NCBI GenBank assembly: GCA_020152595.1
Contig: JAIGNY010002156.1
Coordinates: 837,501 to 901,500 of the forward strand
Source of the DNA: Chiridota heheva
Taxonomy: Eukaryota; Echinodermata; Holothuroidea; Apodida; Chiridotidae
Length of the DNA stretch: 64,000 nt
Reading direction: 5' to 3'
The position numbers were made by a program, and so were the translations under genes. Shown here one piece after another: positions 61,335-64,000 of the stretch; the stretch's first letter is position 1; every line of letters begins with the position of its first letter. Under the pieces are notes generated by a model, which was not told where the DNA came from, ran no database searches, and saw only the letters and a list, made by a program, of their open reading frames with translations.

Positions 61335-64000
61335 AAGTTTGATCGATTTTGTTCCAACATTTTTGGCCACGATTGTCCCAACACTTTTAGCCACGATTGT
61401 AGATTTCAAGTACAGATATACTGCATGGTGCTAAAACAGAAGTCATTAAAGCATACAAGTATTAGTGAATTTGTGTGTTTATGTATCTTTACTGCTTGCC
61501 CATCTGTGCCTCAAGTTGCCTGTCCATTTTTTTTTTTTTTATGTCTGTCCCTATATGCATTGCTCAGGATAAACACCTAATTTTTGCTCTTGAAGAGAAG
61601 TGCATTTATATCTGTGTCTGGCTTGAAAAGAAATTTATGCAATGGAGCATAATAGGCATAGGTCTTTCTGAGCATCATCGCTCTTAAATTATTTATTAAA
61701 GCTGCACCTAAATCTCCTGAAACATTAACATATTTGTAGCTGATTTTTACTTATTAATGATTCTCACTTATACTTATCAATTTCCCTCAAAAGATTTATT
61801 CTGAGAAAAACAAGGCATCAATCAGTTCAAGACATTAGCAGATTCAGGAGAATTGGGTTCAAGGATTCAAAGAAACTAATTGCATTGTAAAGAAAAAAGT
61901 CATTGTTTGTTGAGTCATCTGTCTTGCTGCAGTGATATATGATTAAAAGACTTTCTAGTCTGACGTAAATTCATTGAAGCTTTGAGATAGTGCTAATTGA
62001 GTATGCAGAACGTACATGATGTTGAACATTCATGTTGCAGTGTGTATTCTCCTGGTGGTGTCAGATTTTGGGGCTTTTAGGTTTCTTGGAATTTTCTGAT
62101 GTGTGAGTTGGTTACAAGGTAAAAATACACTCAACATCAATACTATTTTTTTTTTTAAATTAATTTGATTGACTTGCTTGATATAAATAATTGTTTTCTA
62201 TAAATGATTAACAATATTTTATTTCCATTTTTTGGATATATGTACGTACTTGTTTTTTATGTGATAGATCATTTACACTTGCAGTTTTTAGCTCCACCCA
62301 TACACAGAGTGTATGAGTGGAGATTATCAAATCGTACGTGACCTCTCATATGTGCCTGTACTAACTTTTGCTTAAAAATGCATCTCCTCCTAGGTTTTTA
62401 CAGTTTTGCTCTTGAGATTCTGGCTCAAGCGAGATTTTTGTATAGCAATTTAAGATTGTATTTCGTTAAGAGATATTCCATGTATTTTTTTAATTAGAGC
62501 TCTCGAAAGGTTTTAACAAAGTATAGGATTTTATGGTAATTTCGCTAAAAATAGCTCTATCCTATTCGCGTTTCGTACCGGTACCGCTCCGGGCCATGGT
62601 ATTGGTCAGTTGGTATACACGCATGCTTATTAGTTCCTTGTATGGACATATATGTTTAATCATATTGCAGTATTTTCCAATCAGAATTCGGACATTCTGC
62701 TATGAATATGCAAATTCTCGTAATCTTATTTAGGTCACGCTGTATCGGATTGGATTACCGAGTTGTATGATAGGTTATGACATAGCCTAGAAGATAACGT
62801 GTGAAGTTGTTTGATCATTTTCGCTTTTCGTACAATAAGTCTCAAGTGTCAGTAAGTTTTGTGCTACATTGCATTGCGGGGCTAGAGCGTTATACTTAAA
62901 TCCACTAACGTTAAGGATAAAGTTTTGTTGGGTTGGTGAACGCAGCGGCATTGCGTAAACCGTAATTTGCCGTATGGGCAGCAGATTGCCAGAAATAAAA
63001 GTTTGTTTCAAACCTATAAGTTTTCGTGGACACGTGGAAGAATCATCTCTGGGTACGGTAGTATTCAATGGGGCATCTTAGGGCTGCTAATAAGGTTGTG
63101 ACGTTTAACCGTTTAGGAAATCATGCTACGTGTAAACGAATGTTAATTCAATTTTTATGTTTGCTTTTTCAAGTTTGCATAAATTCACGAAACCATCTAA
63201 CCAGCCTTATCATTTCAATCTTTACCCGCTATGTCATTGCCTTCACATTTTTCACCCGGGGTGTTATGCATATCACTAATTATTTCCACGGTACTGGGGA
63301 TGGGATGCATGGAATGTAGCTAGCTTGTGCTCATGAGGAAGGCGCTAGGCCCAGGCTAGCACTCATTAACATAACCCGTCAAATACACACAAGAAATTTC
63401 GGCCTATATCCCTTAATTATCAAATCACAATACACATCACCCAACCACTGATCGGTGTAAAAGTAAATTTTGCCCCCAGTAAGTTTTGGCCTCCCGGCTC
63501 TTATTTCCTAGGAAATGTGGGCCCCCAGACAATTAAGCCGTAGCCATCCAGTAAATTTGTTCCCTCCTCATAGTAAAAAAGTACGCTAGGAAATTTGGGC
63601 CCGTCCCTTCTTTCCTATGAAATATGAATACAACAACTTTAATTCTTTTCCGATCTACCTATTCCTAAAGTTGGCCCAGAAGAATTTGCGTTAAAGGTTA
63701 AAAACACACAAGTCATGAATCAAACCACGGTAGCGATGCAAAGAAATCAAAATTCATACGCAACGATGTCCTTTGGCCTATCGTTTAAAGTATCCCAGCT
63801 TTTAATAGTTCTAATGTGCAGTGAAAACATTAAAGAAATTCTCGTTTCACATCAATTGTGATAAAATTACAGATTAATTCGTGTCTTTTATTATTTACTT
63901 CAAAGAGTAACAAATATTTCAAAATAATAATTGTATTTACGGACGGATTAAATGTTTGCCTGGGTATTGTTATTGTTTTACGACCGGATTACCAGGAGTT
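61335..64000. other. No gene seen to the right edge
   Basis: A 31-base hairpin is listed separately. Around 63,470-63,610 the phrases TTTCCTAGGAAATGTGGGCC, CAGTAAATTT and CGCTAGGAAATTTGGGCC recur and form a small degenerate repeat. Minus-strand frames at 62,787-63,068 show no domain. Confidence 0.4.
62292..62322. repeat. Strong hairpin
   Basis: CTCCACCCATACAC and GTGTATGAGTGGAG can pair over 14 positions with one mismatch around an AGA loop. Such a stem commonly marks the end of interspersed elements; no partner end was found. Confidence 0.8.

Overview
The window is AT-rich eukaryotic nuclear DNA. It shows spliced exons with GT-AG borders, many minisatellites, MITEs, SINEs and fragments of non-LTR retrotransposons. 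The gene content (ZNF277 and RBM15/spenito) and the repeat types fit a marine invertebrate, perhaps an echinoderm or another non-vertebrate deuterostome. That placement is an inference from repeat style, not from a diagnostic gene.

Two protein-coding genes can be supported. (1) On the minus strand, a zinc finger protein 277 (ZNF277) gene spans about 21.58 kb down to 7.23 kb. Seven exons join in phase, an eighth (C-terminal) exon is tentative, and the first exon was not found. It encodes five C2H2 fingers. (2) On the plus strand, 25,581-27,833 is an intronless RBM15/spenito-type gene with three RRMs and a C-terminal SPOC domain, followed by a long AT-rich presumptive 3' UTR. The two genes are head to head, about 4 kb apart. 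A third gene is hinted at by one well-bordered, unidentified 81-nt exon at 39,448-39,528 (+).

Both recognised genes carry apparent frameshifts: three in RBM15 and one in each of three ZNF277 exons. All six have the same sign (one base missing), while splice sites and domain residues are intact. This points to systematic single-base deletions in a long-read assembly rather than to two decayed genes.

Layout: 0-3 kb SINE-like sequence and about 0.25-0.3 kb tandem units rich in AGGTCA half-sites; 3.0-3.7 and 5.9-6.8 kb minisatellites with related cores; 7.2-21.6 kb ZNF277, with introns holding an RTE-type retrotransposon split by a DNA transposon, a tRNA-derived SINE and RNase H-bearing LINE pieces; 20.5-20.8 kb AT microsatellite; 22-25 kb repeats including a clean hAT MITE; 25.6-27.8 kb RBM15; 31.2-33 kb nested foldback element; 34-38 kb dispersed repeats; 39.9-44.0 kb a multi-phase minisatellite of about 4.1 kb; 46.4-46.9 kb a second GC-rich minisatellite; 44-51 kb copies of a TTTCCCGAAA-type minisatellite; 49-62 kb MITEs with clear inverted ends and two more LINE copies. 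The rest is AT-rich sequence in which I see no gene.
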